Positions 17,805-26,093 of a stretch of 64,000 nucleotides of DNA are shown here, piece by piece. Source of the stretch: Candidatus Gerdarchaeota archaeon (GTDB lineage Archaea; Asgardarchaeota; Heimdallarchaeia; JABLTI01). The stretch covers positions 1-64,000 of the forward strand of contig JAEORJ010000005.1 in NCBI GenBank assembly GCA_016840945.1, read 5' to 3'. Every line of letters begins with the position of its first letter. The first letter of the stretch is position 1. Under the pieces are notes generated by a model. It saw nothing but the letters and a program-made list of their open reading frames with translations, was not told where the DNA came from and did not search any database. Position numbers and translations under genes: made by a program.

Positions 17805-19164
17805 AGAATTATTACTTGAAAAAGGTCATTTTGCTCTTAAAGAAGCTGAAAAGCTAGGTGCTACTCAAGCTGAGGTTCATATTGAACTTAATAATAATGC
17901 CCTCACTCGCTTAGCGAATAGCGTTATTGATCAAAACGTTGCTGAACGTCATGCTACAGTTATGACTATTGTCTATATTGGTAAGAAGAAAGGTTCTACT
18001 GATGTTGAAGTTTTTGACAATGAGTCTATTGCTAAAGCTGTTGCTGATGCTGTTAAAATTGCTAAAATCTCTCCTGAGGATACTGATTTCAAATCCCTCC
18101 CTGAACCTCGGAAATTAGCTCCGATTCCTCTATCTGAACTTATTTCCAAGAACACTGTTGCTGTTGACCCTGAAAAACGAGCTGATTTTGCTATTACTGC
18201 TATTAATACAGCCCATGAAGTTGATAAACGAATCAATGCTGTTGCTGGAGCAATATCTCATGGTATAGGTGAATCTGTTGTTCTCAATTCACTCGGTGTC
18301 GAAGCTTATTCCGCATTCTCCTATAGCAATATTGGTCTTACTGCTTTAGCTGAAGATGGTAGGGAGCAAGCTGCTGGTTGGTCTTCCGATAATAATATTG
18401 ATTTCACTAAACTACATGTTGAAAAAGTTGCTACTATTGCTGCTGAGAAAGCTGCTAAAGGATTTGGTATGCAATATATTGAACCAGGTGAATATGAAGT
18501 AGTTCTTGAACCAGCGGCTGTTGGTGGATTGATTTTCTTTATGGTTTTCTATGGTTTCAATGCTCAAATGTACCAAGACTATATCAGTTTTCTTAGAGAT
18601 AAAATTGGCGAGAAAATTTTCTCTGAAAAACTCAATCTTTGGGATGATGCTTATGATAAGCGATTAACATATCGTACCTTTTTCGATGATGAAGGCATGC
18701 CTAAACAAAAACTAGATTTAGTTAAAAATGGTGTTGCCACCAATCTTGCTTATGACACTAAAACAGCTGGTAAAGATGGTGTTGAAACTACTGGTCATAA
18801 TGCCAAATTTAGAGGTCGATCAGTACCCTTCCCAGGACATTTACTAATTAGTGAAGGTGATGCAACTGTTGACGAGATGATTGCTGAAACTAAGAATGGC
18901 ATTCTTGTCACTCATTTCCACTATCAAAATGCTGTTGATCCAACCAAAGCTGTTTTAACTGGTCTTACTCGAGATGGTGCTTGGTATATCAAAGATGGTG
19001 AAATACAATTCCCACTCAGAACCCTTCGTTATACCGACTCTGCTTTAAGTTTCTTAAAAAACATTGATATGATTGGTAAATACAGCGAAATTCGTGATAC
19101 CCAACCTCGTGTCCCAGCATTCAAATTACCAAAATTCCAAATTACCGGTTCACAAAAAGAATAA
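17791..19164 (+). CDS. tldE: TldE/PmbA, partner subunit of the TldD/TldE protease
   Basis: 457 residues from ATG 17791, chosen because AAGGAGG (17772-17778) lies 12 bases upstream; an in-frame start at 17764 would lack this. The PmbA/TldE fold is recognised from AEKLGATQAEVHIE, EPGEYEVVLEPAAVGGL, EKIFSEKLNLWDDAYD, FRTFFDDEG-type strand RTFFDDEGMPKQK and the TKNGILVTHFHYQNAVDP block. It has no HExxxH, as usual for the non-catalytic subunit. Codon use is markedly richer in T-ending codons (GCT, GTT, ACT) than in tldD and resembles the thermosome gene here, which may mean higher expression. It ends at a two-way hairpin (19176-19202). Confidence 0.92.
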   Translation: MEFNKELLLEKGHFALKEAEKLGATQAEVHIELNNNALTRLANSVIDQNVAERHATVMTIVYIGKKKGSTDVEVFDNESIAKAVADAVKIAKISPEDTDFKSLPEPRKLAPIPLSELISKNTVAVDPEKRADFAITAINTAHEVDKRINAVAGAISHGIGESVVLNSLGVEAYSAFSYSNIGLTALAEDGREQAAGWSSDNNIDFTKLHVEKVATIAAEKAAKGFGMQYIEPGEYEVVLEPAAVGGLIFFMVFYGFNAQMYQDYISFLRDKIGEKIFSEKLNLWDDAYDKRLTYRTFFDDEGMPKQKLDLVKNGVATNLAYDTKTAGKDGVETTGHNAKFRGRSVPFPGHLLISEGDATVDEMIAETKNGILVTHFHYQNAVDPTKAVLTGLTRDGAWYIKDGEIQFPLRTLRYTDSALSFLKNIDMIGKYSEIRDTQPRVPAFKLPKFQITGSQKE

Positions 19165-19175
19165 ATTAGAAATCA

Positions 19176-19202
19176 ATAATGCTAGTTTCATTCTAGCATT
19201 AT
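19176..19202. terminator. two-way hairpin terminator between tldE and the hydrolase genes
   Basis: ATAATGCTAG and CTAGCATTAT form a perfect 10-bp stem with a 7-base loop, followed on the plus strand by CTTTTCATTTTTTATTTATT. It lies between convergent stop codons at 19164 and 19221. Confidence 0.65.
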
Positions 19203-19220
19203 CTTTTCATTTTTTATTTA

Positions 19221-20159
19221 TTATAATTCAAATTTCATGAATATATCAGGTAATTGTTCTTTAGCAGTTATTTTTCCCATTTCTAATGCAATAATTCCTG
19301 CTAGTAATTCTCTGTGTTCTTCAGCTGTTTTAAGATAAATGTATCTTCCATGAGGTATTTCCCTAGCTATTTGTAAATAATGTTCTCCTGGGTGGAATTT
19401 ATCAAATGGTCCATGAAAAACTAACGTTTCTTCTTCTATCTGTTTTAATTCGTGAGTGACATCGTATCTGAAATTTTGTATCCCCGCTTTTCGCCATTTC
19501 CAAGCGTCTGCATGTTGAATATAATCATATATTCGTTGTCTTTGTGTTTCATTCTTGAATCCAATTAAAAAGAACTTTACAATTATCTTCTTGAAAACAT
19601 TCAAAATGAATGGTGGCATTGGAGCAATAAAATAAACATATTTTCGATGTTTTTTCCATGATTTCAAGGGATCATATAATGCGACTGTTAGAGCGGTGAA
19701 ATACTTCTTGGCTAATCCATGTAATATTATCCCACCACAGTAGCTCGCACCAAATAATACAAAATCCTTCTTGTCTAATCCTAGATATTTGATTACTTGA
19801 CCAATATCCTTCGCTGTTTGATCGATTGACATTTTTGCTTTTCTACGATTATTTATTTTACTACTGCTTTTTTCTCTTGTCTCAAGGAAATAATATTCTC
19901 CTTTTTCATACATTGGTACACTAAAATGTCTCCAAGACCAGGGTGAAGTTCCAAAACCAGGTACAAATAAAATTGGTCGTTTTGATAATGGTTGTTTTGG
20001 TTTGTGGTGAAATATTCGAAGTTCCCCATCATCTATAGGGATAAATGATTCTTCACATACCCCCTCTTCATAAAAGAAGGGTACCTTTTGGTTATTTGCT
20101 TCTATTAATCTCTGAACAATTTTTTCTTGTTCTTCTGTCATTCCACCGTGTTCATCCAT
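19221..20159 (-). CDS. alpha/beta hydrolase
   Basis: 312 residues. The alpha/beta-hydrolase core is visible: strand and oxyanion loop ILFVPGFGTSPWSWRHF (about 75-92), nucleophile elbow FGASYCGG (Ser near 152, with Cys in place of the usual final Gly), acid HGPFDKFHPGEHY (Asp near 258) and a C-terminal His in AEEHRELLAG (near 288). The whole triad is therefore present. There is no signal peptide or membrane segment. It is most likely a carboxylesterase or lipase-like enzyme; substrate unknown. The homologous gene at 20197-21156 lies directly upstream on the same strand, 37 bases away, suggesting an operon born by tandem duplication. Confidence 0.82.
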   Translation of the reverse strand: MDEHGGMTEEQEKIVQRLIEANNQKVPFFYEEGVCEESFIPIDDGELRIFHHKPKQPLSKRPILFVPGFGTSPWSWRHFSVPMYEKGEYYFLETREKSSSKINNRRKAKMSIDQTAKDIGQVIKYLGLDKKDFVLFGASYCGGIILHGLAKKYFTALTVALYDPLKSWKKHRKYVYFIAPMPPFILNVFKKIIVKFFLIGFKNETQRQRIYDYIQHADAWKWRKAGIQNFRYDVTHELKQIEEETLVFHGPFDKFHPGEHYLQIAREIPHGRYIYLKTAEEHRELLAGIIALEMGKITAKEQLPDIFMKFEL

Positions 20160-20196
20160 TTATGTTACACACCATTTAACTAATTCTTTCTCATAA

Positions 20197-21156
20197 TTAT
20201 TTATCGATTTTTATCTCAAACTGCTTGAAAAATTCAGGTAATTTCTCTATTTGAGTTATAAAAGCAAATTCTTTAACAATAGCCCCTGCAAGAAGCTCTC
20301 GCTTTTCTTCCTTAGCATCCATAAAAAAGAAACGTCCTTTTGGTATTGCTTTAGTAATATTATAGTAAATTTCCCTGGGATGGTATCTATCTTTTGGTCC
20401 ATGAAAAAGATAAACTTCATTTGTTATTTCTCTTAGATTTGGATAAATATCAAAATTGAGATTATGTAGTAATGCTCTTCTCCATTTCCATCCTACACCT
20501 GCCTTAACAGTAGCAATATTCCTTTCTTTTTGTGCTTTATTTTTCATAGTGAGTAAAACAATTTTAGCTTGAATTACTTTAATAACATCAAGTACAAAAC
20601 CAGGTGTGAGTCCAAAGAATATCCTTACAATAAATTTGTGATGAATAAATTTTGGAAAAGGATCTAATGCTACTACTGTACCAGGATTATAGTATTTTTT
20701 CACTAATCCTTGTAATAGCACCCCCCCACAAAAACTAGCACTCATGAGAATGTAATCAGTGCCTTCTAATTTAAGATATTTTAGAACCTCTCCTACATCT
20801 TTTGCCATTTGATCAATAGAGAATTTAATTTTGCGACTTTTTTTAAGTTTGCTTGATTTTTTCTCTCGAGTTTCTATAACATAATATTCACCTTTATTAT
20901 GTATAGGTAGTCCAAAATCTTGCCAAACCAAAGGTGGATTACCGAACCCTGGAAAGAAGACTATTGGACGTTTTGTTGTTTGATTCTTTGGTTTATGGTG
21001 AAAGACACGCAATTCACCATCTTCAATTGGGACAAATAGTACTTCGCTCTCTCTTTCTTCATGAAAATATTTTGCTTTTTGTCTATTCTCTTCAATGAAA
21101 TTATCAATTATATCAAGTGTTTCTTGAGGTAAAATGAACATTTCCTCTATAGTCAT
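20197..21156 (-). CDS. alpha/beta hydrolase paralogue lacking the apparent catalytic histidine
   Basis: 319 residues from ATG 21156, preceded by GGTG; an in-frame TTG at 21168 would add four residues. Aligned to the downstream paralogue it keeps the oxyanion loop VFFPGFGNPPLVWQ, the nucleophile elbow MSASFCGG (Ser) and the acid HGPKDRYHPREIY (Asp). The position of the last triad residue reads KEEKRELLAG, a lysine where the paralogue has histidine. Either another His is used, or this copy is a non-hydrolytic partner of the downstream enzyme. No membrane segment. It is first in a likely two-gene operon. Confidence 0.8.
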   Translation of the reverse strand: MTIEEMFILPQETLDIIDNFIEENRQKAKYFHEERESEVLFVPIEDGELRVFHHKPKNQTTKRPIVFFPGFGNPPLVWQDFGLPIHNKGEYYVIETREKKSSKLKKSRKIKFSIDQMAKDVGEVLKYLKLEGTDYILMSASFCGGVLLQGLVKKYYNPGTVVALDPFPKFIHHKFIVRIFFGLTPGFVLDVIKVIQAKIVLLTMKNKAQKERNIATVKAGVGWKWRRALLHNLNFDIYPNLREITNEVYLFHGPKDRYHPREIYYNITKAIPKGRFFFMDAKEEKRELLAGAIVKEFAFITQIEKLPEFFKQFEIKIDK

Positions 21157-21294
21157 AACATACACCAATTTTTCTCTGAGATAACTCTAGAGGTGTTAAG
21201 TTATATCCTTAATTAATTTTTAGTAAACTAGTAAAACAGCAGTGTTTGTAGCTAGTAAAAAACGAATTAAAAGAAAGAGGAAGGTTTGTCGAAT

Positions 21295-22032
21295 TTATTT
21301 TTTAGTTCCACAAATTAAACCATTAAGTAAAGTATATTCTTTTCCTTCCCAATTGAATTTCGATTTGTCAAAAATCTCTATATTAATCTCTTTAAAACCT
21401 GCTTTTTCCATTAATTGGGTATAACCTTCTTTAGTTAATGCTCCACTAATGCATCCACACCATAATTCAGGTTGATTTCTAAGGCTTTCTGGTAATTCTT
21501 CCTCAGCTATTTTATCAGCATCTACTAAACGGCCATTTGGTTTCAAAATGCGGTATGCTTCGTTAAACACTTCTTGCTTATTAGGTGAGAGATTGATTAC
21601 ACAATTAGAGATTACTACATCTGCAAAATTATTTTCTAATGGTATATTCTCAATTTCGCCTTGCTTTATTTCTGCATTAAGTATTGATAATTTTGCGATA
21701 TTTTCTTTCGCTTGAGCAACCATTTCAGGCGTCATATCAATTCCAATAGCTTTGCCTTCTTTACCTACTAATTTTGCGGCTCTAATGATATCATACCCTG
21801 AACCACTTCCCAAATCAACTACGATATCACCTTCCTTCAATTGAGCTTTCCCTGGAAGATCATAAATACAACCTAGACTAGGTGCTATTAATTCTCCAGC
21901 AAATAATCCTTGTTCAGGACAGCTTTGCTTCAAAATAGCTCCTTCTGTACAACACGATGCATCTTTTGTTTCCTTTGATTTCTCAATTACCTGAGCATAT
22001 TTTTCTTTAACAGTCTTCTTTATATCAGTCAT
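21295..22032 (-). CDS. arsM: ArsM, arsenite S-adenosylmethionine methyltransferase
   Basis: 245 residues from ATG 22032, which overlaps the acr3 stop (ATGACTGA); a GTG at 22041 is the alternative. ArsM methylates trivalent arsenic with SAM to volatile or less retained species. The SAM-binding motif VVDLGSGSGYD is near residue 77, with the acidic ribose-binding loop AIGIDMTPEM after it. The conserved arsenic-binding cysteines appear as SCC near the N-terminus, NCVINLSPNK in the middle and WCGCISGAL near residue 195. Together these separate ArsM from generic methyltransferases. It follows acr3 in one operon. Confidence 0.92.
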   Translation of the reverse strand: MTDIKKTVKEKYAQVIEKSKETKDASCCTEGAILKQSCPEQGLFAGELIAPSLGCIYDLPGKAQLKEGDIVVDLGSGSGYDIIRAAKLVGKEGKAIGIDMTPEMVAQAKENIAKLSILNAEIKQGEIENIPLENNFADVVISNCVINLSPNKQEVFNEAYRILKPNGRLVDADKIAEEELPESLRNQPELWCGCISGALTKEGYTQLMEKAGFKEINIEIFDKSKFNWEGKEYTLLNGLICGTKK

Positions 22033-23176
22033 TTGTACCACTTGTTACTGCTATTTGTTGGTTTGTTATTTCATCTTCGTTGGATTTCCAAAATCCTTTC
22101 TTCTTCAAGAATTTTCCCAAATACACTAATCCTAACATTATTGGCACTTCCCAAAATAATCCCATAGTTGTTCCAAGTGCTGCTAACGAGCCCACACCGT
22201 ACACTCCTATCGCAGTTGCAATTGCTATTTCAAAATGACTTGAACTGCCAATTATGGTTGTGATTATTGCTTCTTTGTATTTTAATTTGAATATTTTTGT
22301 AACTAAAATATTAAATCCAACAACAATGATGAATCCTATTAATAATGGTGCTGATACAAGTAGTAATTCAATGGGATTTGCTATCATTGTTTGACCATTT
22401 ATTGCGAATAATACTATTAGGGTAAATAATAGTGCTACCATAGATATCTTACTTACAACTGGTCGATATTTAGTATCAAACCATTCTTTCCCTTTTACTC
22501 GAGTTAGTATTTGTTTACTAGCAATACCTAATATTAATGGCACACCAATAAAAATAGAAACTGAAATTAATAACCAAAGCCAAGGGATTTCAATATTTTG
22601 TATTCCAGTTAATAACTTAACAATTGGAACATAGAGAAAGATAAGTGTAATTGTGTTAATGCTAGTGTTTATCACATTCTGTTCTTGATTACCTTTAGCT
22701 ATTGATCCCCAAACTAAGACCATAGCTGTACAAGGGCTGGATCCCAATAAAATTACTGCAACTATTAATTGTTGATCATAATTTCTTAAAATTAAATAAC
22801 TTAATCCAGCTGCTACTGCAGGAGCAATAATCCAATTTGAAAATAATGTAAGAATTATTGGCAATGGATTTTTGCCCAATTTTTTCACTTCTTTAAATTG
22901 TAAATTTAATAGTGCCGGATACATCATCAAAAATAAACAGATACCAATTGGAATATTAATATCATAAACAGTCCAACTATTCAAAGTTTCACCAATGATG
23001 GGTACAAATTGAGAAAGTAAGATTCCTATTGCCATGCAGATAGCTACCCATAAAGCTAGAAATTTTTCAAAAATTCCTAATTTTTTCTCTTCAATTACTC
23101 TAGGTTCTACTATCTCTGGTTCAGCTTCTACATTTATGGGAAATTCGCTTTTAACCTCTAATTGCTCATTATCCAT
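22025..23176 (-). CDS. acr3: Acr3-family arsenite efflux transporter
   Basis: 383 residues with about ten hydrophobic segments. Acr3 exports arsenite through the cytoplasmic membrane driven by the proton gradient. The essential cysteine of TM4 is present in LLGSSPCTAMVLVWG, and MYPALLNLQFKEVKKL is the usual TM2-TM3 signature. The N-terminal 35 residues are acidic and cytoplasmic. AGGAG lies before the start. An ArsR-type operator candidate is about 60 bases upstream (23237-23258). The 3' end overlaps arsM, so both are translated from one message. Confidence 0.93.
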   Translation of the reverse strand: MDNEQLEVKSEFPINVEAEPEIVEPRVIEEKKLGIFEKFLALWVAICMAIGILLSQFVPIIGETLNSWTVYDINIPIGICLFLMMYPALLNLQFKEVKKLGKNPLPIILTLFSNWIIAPAVAAGLSYLILRNYDQQLIVAVILLGSSPCTAMVLVWGSIAKGNQEQNVINTSINTITLIFLYVPIVKLLTGIQNIEIPWLWLLISVSIFIGVPLILGIASKQILTRVKGKEWFDTKYRPVVSKISMVALLFTLIVLFAINGQTMIANPIELLLVSAPLLIGFIIVVGFNILVTKIFKLKYKEAIITTIIGSSSHFEIAIATAIGVYGVGSLAALGTTMGLFWEVPIMLGLVYLGKFLKKKGFWKSNEDEITNQQIAVTSGTND

Positions 23177-23236
23177 ATATACTGTTGCTCCTATAAATCA
23201 ACACTTAATTTTTTAATAATGGAATAAAAAGCTTGT

Positions 23237-23258
23237 TATATGAATTTTTCTTCATATA
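23237..23258. promoter_or_regulatory. candidate ArsR operator
   Basis: TATATGAA and TTCATATA form a perfect 8-bp inverted repeat with a 6-base spacer between the divergent acr3 and arsR genes. This matches the AT-rich TGAA/TTCA dyads bound by ArsR/SmtB regulators. On the acr3 side it lies just upstream of a TTTTTAT box, where a bound repressor could block TBP/TFB. Confidence 0.6.
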
Positions 23259-23337
23259 CTATTTACCTTTAATTTAAAAACAAAATTTAACAACAATCAA
23301 TTTAAAATATAATATAATAGAATTGTAAGAGGTTTAA

Positions 23338-23760
23338 ATGATGTCAAATAAAAGTGATAGAGAAATTGCTAAAGAGCGAGTGGAGAAGCTGATAGATGTA
23401 TCAGAATTAAACAAATTATGCTGCAATTTAGATGAATGGGAAAATAGAACTACTAAGATACCAGGGTACAATGAATCAGATAAAATAGCATATTTTCTAA
23501 AAACTATTGCTAATCCAATTCGTCTTAATATAGTGCTCATTCTATTAGAACATGAATGGGCTTGTAATTGTGAATTTGAGCATGCATTCAAAATACATCA
23601 AACACTAATTTCACATCATTTAAGAGATTTAAGAAAAGCTAATATAGTTAATTATACAAAATCAGGTCAATGGAAATTCTATAAATTAAATGATGATTAT
23701 CGTCCTCTTATGTTAAAATTACGAGAGCTACTTCTAAATATAATAACATTAGATAAGTGA
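23338..23760 (+). CDS. arsR: ArsR/SmtB-family transcriptional regulator
   Basis: 140 residues. The winged helix-turn-helix covers about 50-135: AYFLKTIANPIRLNIVLILLEHEWACNCEFEHAF, then the recognition helix HQTLISHHLRDLRKANIV and the wing YTKSGQWKFYKL. Cys residues in the WACNCEFE segment sit where the ELCVCDL metal site of ArsR lies, so it probably senses arsenite or antimonite and then leaves DNA. A further CC-region cysteine (LCCNL) is near residue 29. GAGG lies about 6 bases before tandem ATG codons (23338/23341). Divergent from acr3-arsM with an operator candidate between; it overlaps the next gene by 4 bases. Confidence 0.9.
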   Translation: MMSNKSDREIAKERVEKLIDVSELNKLCCNLDEWENRTTKIPGYNESDKIAYFLKTIANPIRLNIVLILLEHEWACNCEFEHAFKIHQTLISHHLRDLRKANIVNYTKSGQWKFYKLNDDYRPLMLKLRELLLNIITLDK

Positions 23761-24116
23761 TACCAATGCCAATACCTGATTGGGTAATTGAATGGATTAA
23801 GAAGGATCGTCTTGTTGCTAATAAATTTAAAATTAGCTCTAATTATCTTCGACATTCAAAACGCATCCAATTTTTAGAAGGTGAAAAATACTCCGACAGA
23901 GATGGATGGGCTTGGTTCAAATATGTTGTAATAAGTAAGAAATATGGAAAATATTGGGTTAGATATACAGAAGGATTATATGAATGCAATTGCCCATTTT
24001 TTAAGCATCGTGGCATCTGTTCTCATATTTTTGGCGTTGCACAATTAACCGATGTATGGCCTAAAAAAGAAACTATTTTTTCAAATATAGACAGAACAAT
24101 CAAAACTAAGGATTAG
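23757..24116 (+). CDS. small SWIM zinc-finger protein in the arsenic locus
   Basis: 119 residues from GTG 23757, overlapping the arsR stop as GTGA; ATG at 23766 is the alternative start. The C-terminal half holds a SWIM zinc finger, CxC-n-CxH: YECNCPFFKHRGICSHIFG (about 78-96). SWIM fingers bind DNA or proteins. The N-terminal half is basic and aromatic-rich and is not recognised. Translational coupling with arsR suggests a joint role, perhaps a regulator or co-sensor of thiol-reactive metals, but that is inferred. The 3' end overlaps the convergent HAD gene by 11 bases. Confidence 0.75.
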   Translation: MIPMPIPDWVIEWIKKDRLVANKFKISSNYLRHSKRIQFLEGEKYSDRDGWAWFKYVVISKKYGKYWVRYTEGLYECNCPFFKHRGICSHIFGVAQLTDVWPKKETIFSNIDRTIKTKD

Positions 24117-24972
24117 TACTACAAACAATGCTTTTATCAAGAACGTATTCTTGCAGTGGTTTTTCGGTTAGGTCAATTGTTGTTCTTATATCGTCAATGA
24201 TGCAATCTCTTAGGAACATAAGGATGTTTTTTAGCTCACGGATATCATTGATAAAGAAATCAGGATTGTGAGCTTTTATGTGTGGTTTAGTGAATTTCAT
24301 AACTTTCTCACTGACAGCTACAGTTAGCAAGCCAGCTCTGTTTCCCGCAATAATATCACTTGCTTGGTCCCCGATTGTAATAACTTCATCAGCTTTTAGA
24401 TTAAGCATTTCAAGAGCCTTTATTATTCCAGCTTTATTTGGTTTGAGTATTTTTACATCATCACGTGTTAATACTAAATCGAATTCCTCGATTTCTGGTA
24501 TTTTTTCTATAGCTTTATTGATAACACTACGACTTGTATTGGTTAGAAGTATAGTCTTATAATCTTGAGTTAATAGCTCACGTAATGTTTCTCGAACACC
24601 CACTAAAGGTACTACTGTTTTTCGATTTTTTGAGTAGATTATAGCAGTGGTTATTACAAAACGTAATGCTTGAAAATTGGACATGCCGAATTTTTTACCT
24701 GTATTAAAAGCTAATTTGAATAAACCAGATTTACTAGGTTGTTGTTCCAAAGTTGTTAATAGAGAAAAGATTTCTAATGAATTCTCTTTAATTACTTTAG
24801 GTGTTAAATCAGATTTCACCATTAAAGCAGCACTAATAATTGGTCCACCAATCCTTTTTTGAAAACTAGACAATACACCATCAAAATCAAAGATAATTCC
24901 TTTTATCTTTGAAGGTGTTTTTTTACTGTGTTTTTTAGAACCAGTTTTAGCTAGTTGAACCTTAGAATTCAT
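24106..24972 (-). CDS. HAD-superfamily hydrolase
   Basis: 288 residues. HAD motif I is GIIFDFDGVLSS (nucleophile DxD near residue 29-31), motif II is TILLTNTSRS (near 144), motif III lysine is in KILKPNKAG and motif IV is TIGDQASDIIAGNRAG (near 201). The helical cap lies between motifs I and II. It resembles phosphoglycolate- or beta-phosphoglucomutase-type phosphatases, but the substrate cannot be read from sequence. The N-terminus is basic (KTGSKKHSKKTPSK). The gene converges on the SWIM gene. Confidence 0.87.
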   Translation of the reverse strand: MNSKVQLAKTGSKKHSKKTPSKIKGIIFDFDGVLSSFQKRIGGPIISAALMVKSDLTPKVIKENSLEIFSLLTTLEQQPSKSGLFKLAFNTGKKFGMSNFQALRFVITTAIIYSKNRKTVVPLVGVRETLRELLTQDYKTILLTNTSRSVINKAIEKIPEIEEFDLVLTRDDVKILKPNKAGIIKALEMLNLKADEVITIGDQASDIIAGNRAGLLTVAVSEKVMKFTKPHIKAHNPDFFINDIRELKNILMFLRDCIIDDIRTTIDLTEKPLQEYVLDKSIVCSTNP

Positions 24973-25079
24973 TTTAGTTTTCTCATTTAATATTGATTTT
25001 AAGTAATCAAGCAGTGTTACTATACGTTATAAGATTATTCATTGATATAAATGGATGTTGAGATAATTCTGATAATTCA

Positions 25080-25835
25080 TTACTTCAATTGAATCTTTAA
25101 TTCTGAGACTAGAAAATCTATTAATCCATCTAGATACCTTTTGCCTTTATCTTTTGATGCTTTTGCTGGATCTCCTAACACGCCATTTTTCGTTAAAGCA
25201 GTCATTCCTTTTGCAAATAGAGTTTCAGTTTCTTTTTCACCTATTTTACCTGTAAAACCAGATGCAAAATTGCTTTTATTAACTAAATGATCTGCTATCT
25301 GAAGCATCATAGATGTTTCATTTTCACCTGCATGAGCTCCAGCTTCACTTGGCAAAATCCCTTCTTTTTCTGATAAATCATAGAGTTGGTTAATAAATCC
25401 TTGAAGATTAGTGTAGCGAAGTATATTGATTTTTGGGTAATCAGCTTCACATGCCACTATAGCATCTTCTAAAGGTTTGAAACTCCCGCCATGACTAGGG
25501 ATAAATACTAAATTTTTAAAATTATGTTTGGAAACACTTCGGATATAATCATGAACAATCATCTTTAGTGTTTCTGCACTAATAGAGATAGTGCCTGGAA
25601 ATGTTAGATGATGATCTGAACATCCTATAGAAATAGTAGGCCCTTGTAAAGCACACCCTAATTTTTTCACAGCTCCATCTACTAGATAATTTCCTATCAT
25701 GGTATCAGTTATGGTTGGTAAATGCGGACCGTGTTGTTCATTGGATCCTACAGCAACAATAATTGTATCAAAACCCTTTTCTAATGCTTCTTTAATTTCA
25801 GGCCAACACATTTCTTCTATTTTTGTCGTTATCAT
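25080..25835 (-). CDS. creatininase-family amidohydrolase
   Basis: 251 residues, typical of the family. Metal-site motifs: VAVGSNEQHGPHLPTITDTMIG (Glu, His and Asp ligands, near 28-46), CSDHHLTFPGTIS (near 72), PSHGGSF (near 113) and GAHAGENETSM (ligand Glu near 168). Members include creatininase, ArfB (riboflavin/F420 pathway formamide hydrolase) and MftE. In archaea the usual member is ArfB, which hydrolyses the formamide of FAPy in flavin and F420 synthesis, but this cannot be proven here. AAAGG lies upstream of ATG. It stands alone with 107- and 250-base gaps on each side. Confidence 0.88.
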   Translation of the reverse strand: MITTKIEEMCWPEIKEALEKGFDTIIVAVGSNEQHGPHLPTITDTMIGNYLVDGAVKKLGCALQGPTISIGCSDHHLTFPGTISISAETLKMIVHDYIRSVSKHNFKNLVFIPSHGGSFKPLEDAIVACEADYPKINILRYTNLQGFINQLYDLSEKEGILPSEAGAHAGENETSMMLQIADHLVNKSNFASGFTGKIGEKETETLFAKGMTALTKNGVLGDPAKASKDKGKRYLDGLIDFLVSELKIQLK

Positions 25836-26067
25836 GATTAATTGCCTTTAAGTTCGTTTGTTTTAGCATTTTTAAATCTGTTTGAAACTTTTTTTTCTGT
25901 TATTATTAAAATTTTCATCAATTTTTATAGTTCAATATTAATACTTTCCTAAACCAAAAACTATTCATTTAATAATACTAAAAATAATCTTGTACCTATA
26001 AATAAAACTTCAAATATTATCAATGACATCACAATGTAAACTAGTTGGAATATTCGATTTATCTTTA

Positions 26068-26079
26068 CTCAGGAATTAC
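26068..26079 (+). promoter_or_regulatory. CTCAGGAATWAC motif before the first REC-PAS-GAF gene
   Basis: CTCAGGAATTAC lies 14 bases before ATG 26094; CTCAGGAATAAC occurs 19 bases before the second paralogue (30171-30182). AGGA inside it could serve as ribosome site for the GTG at 26085. It may be a retained leader element from the duplication. Confidence 0.35.
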
Positions 26080-26093
26080 TTTGAGTGTTTAGA

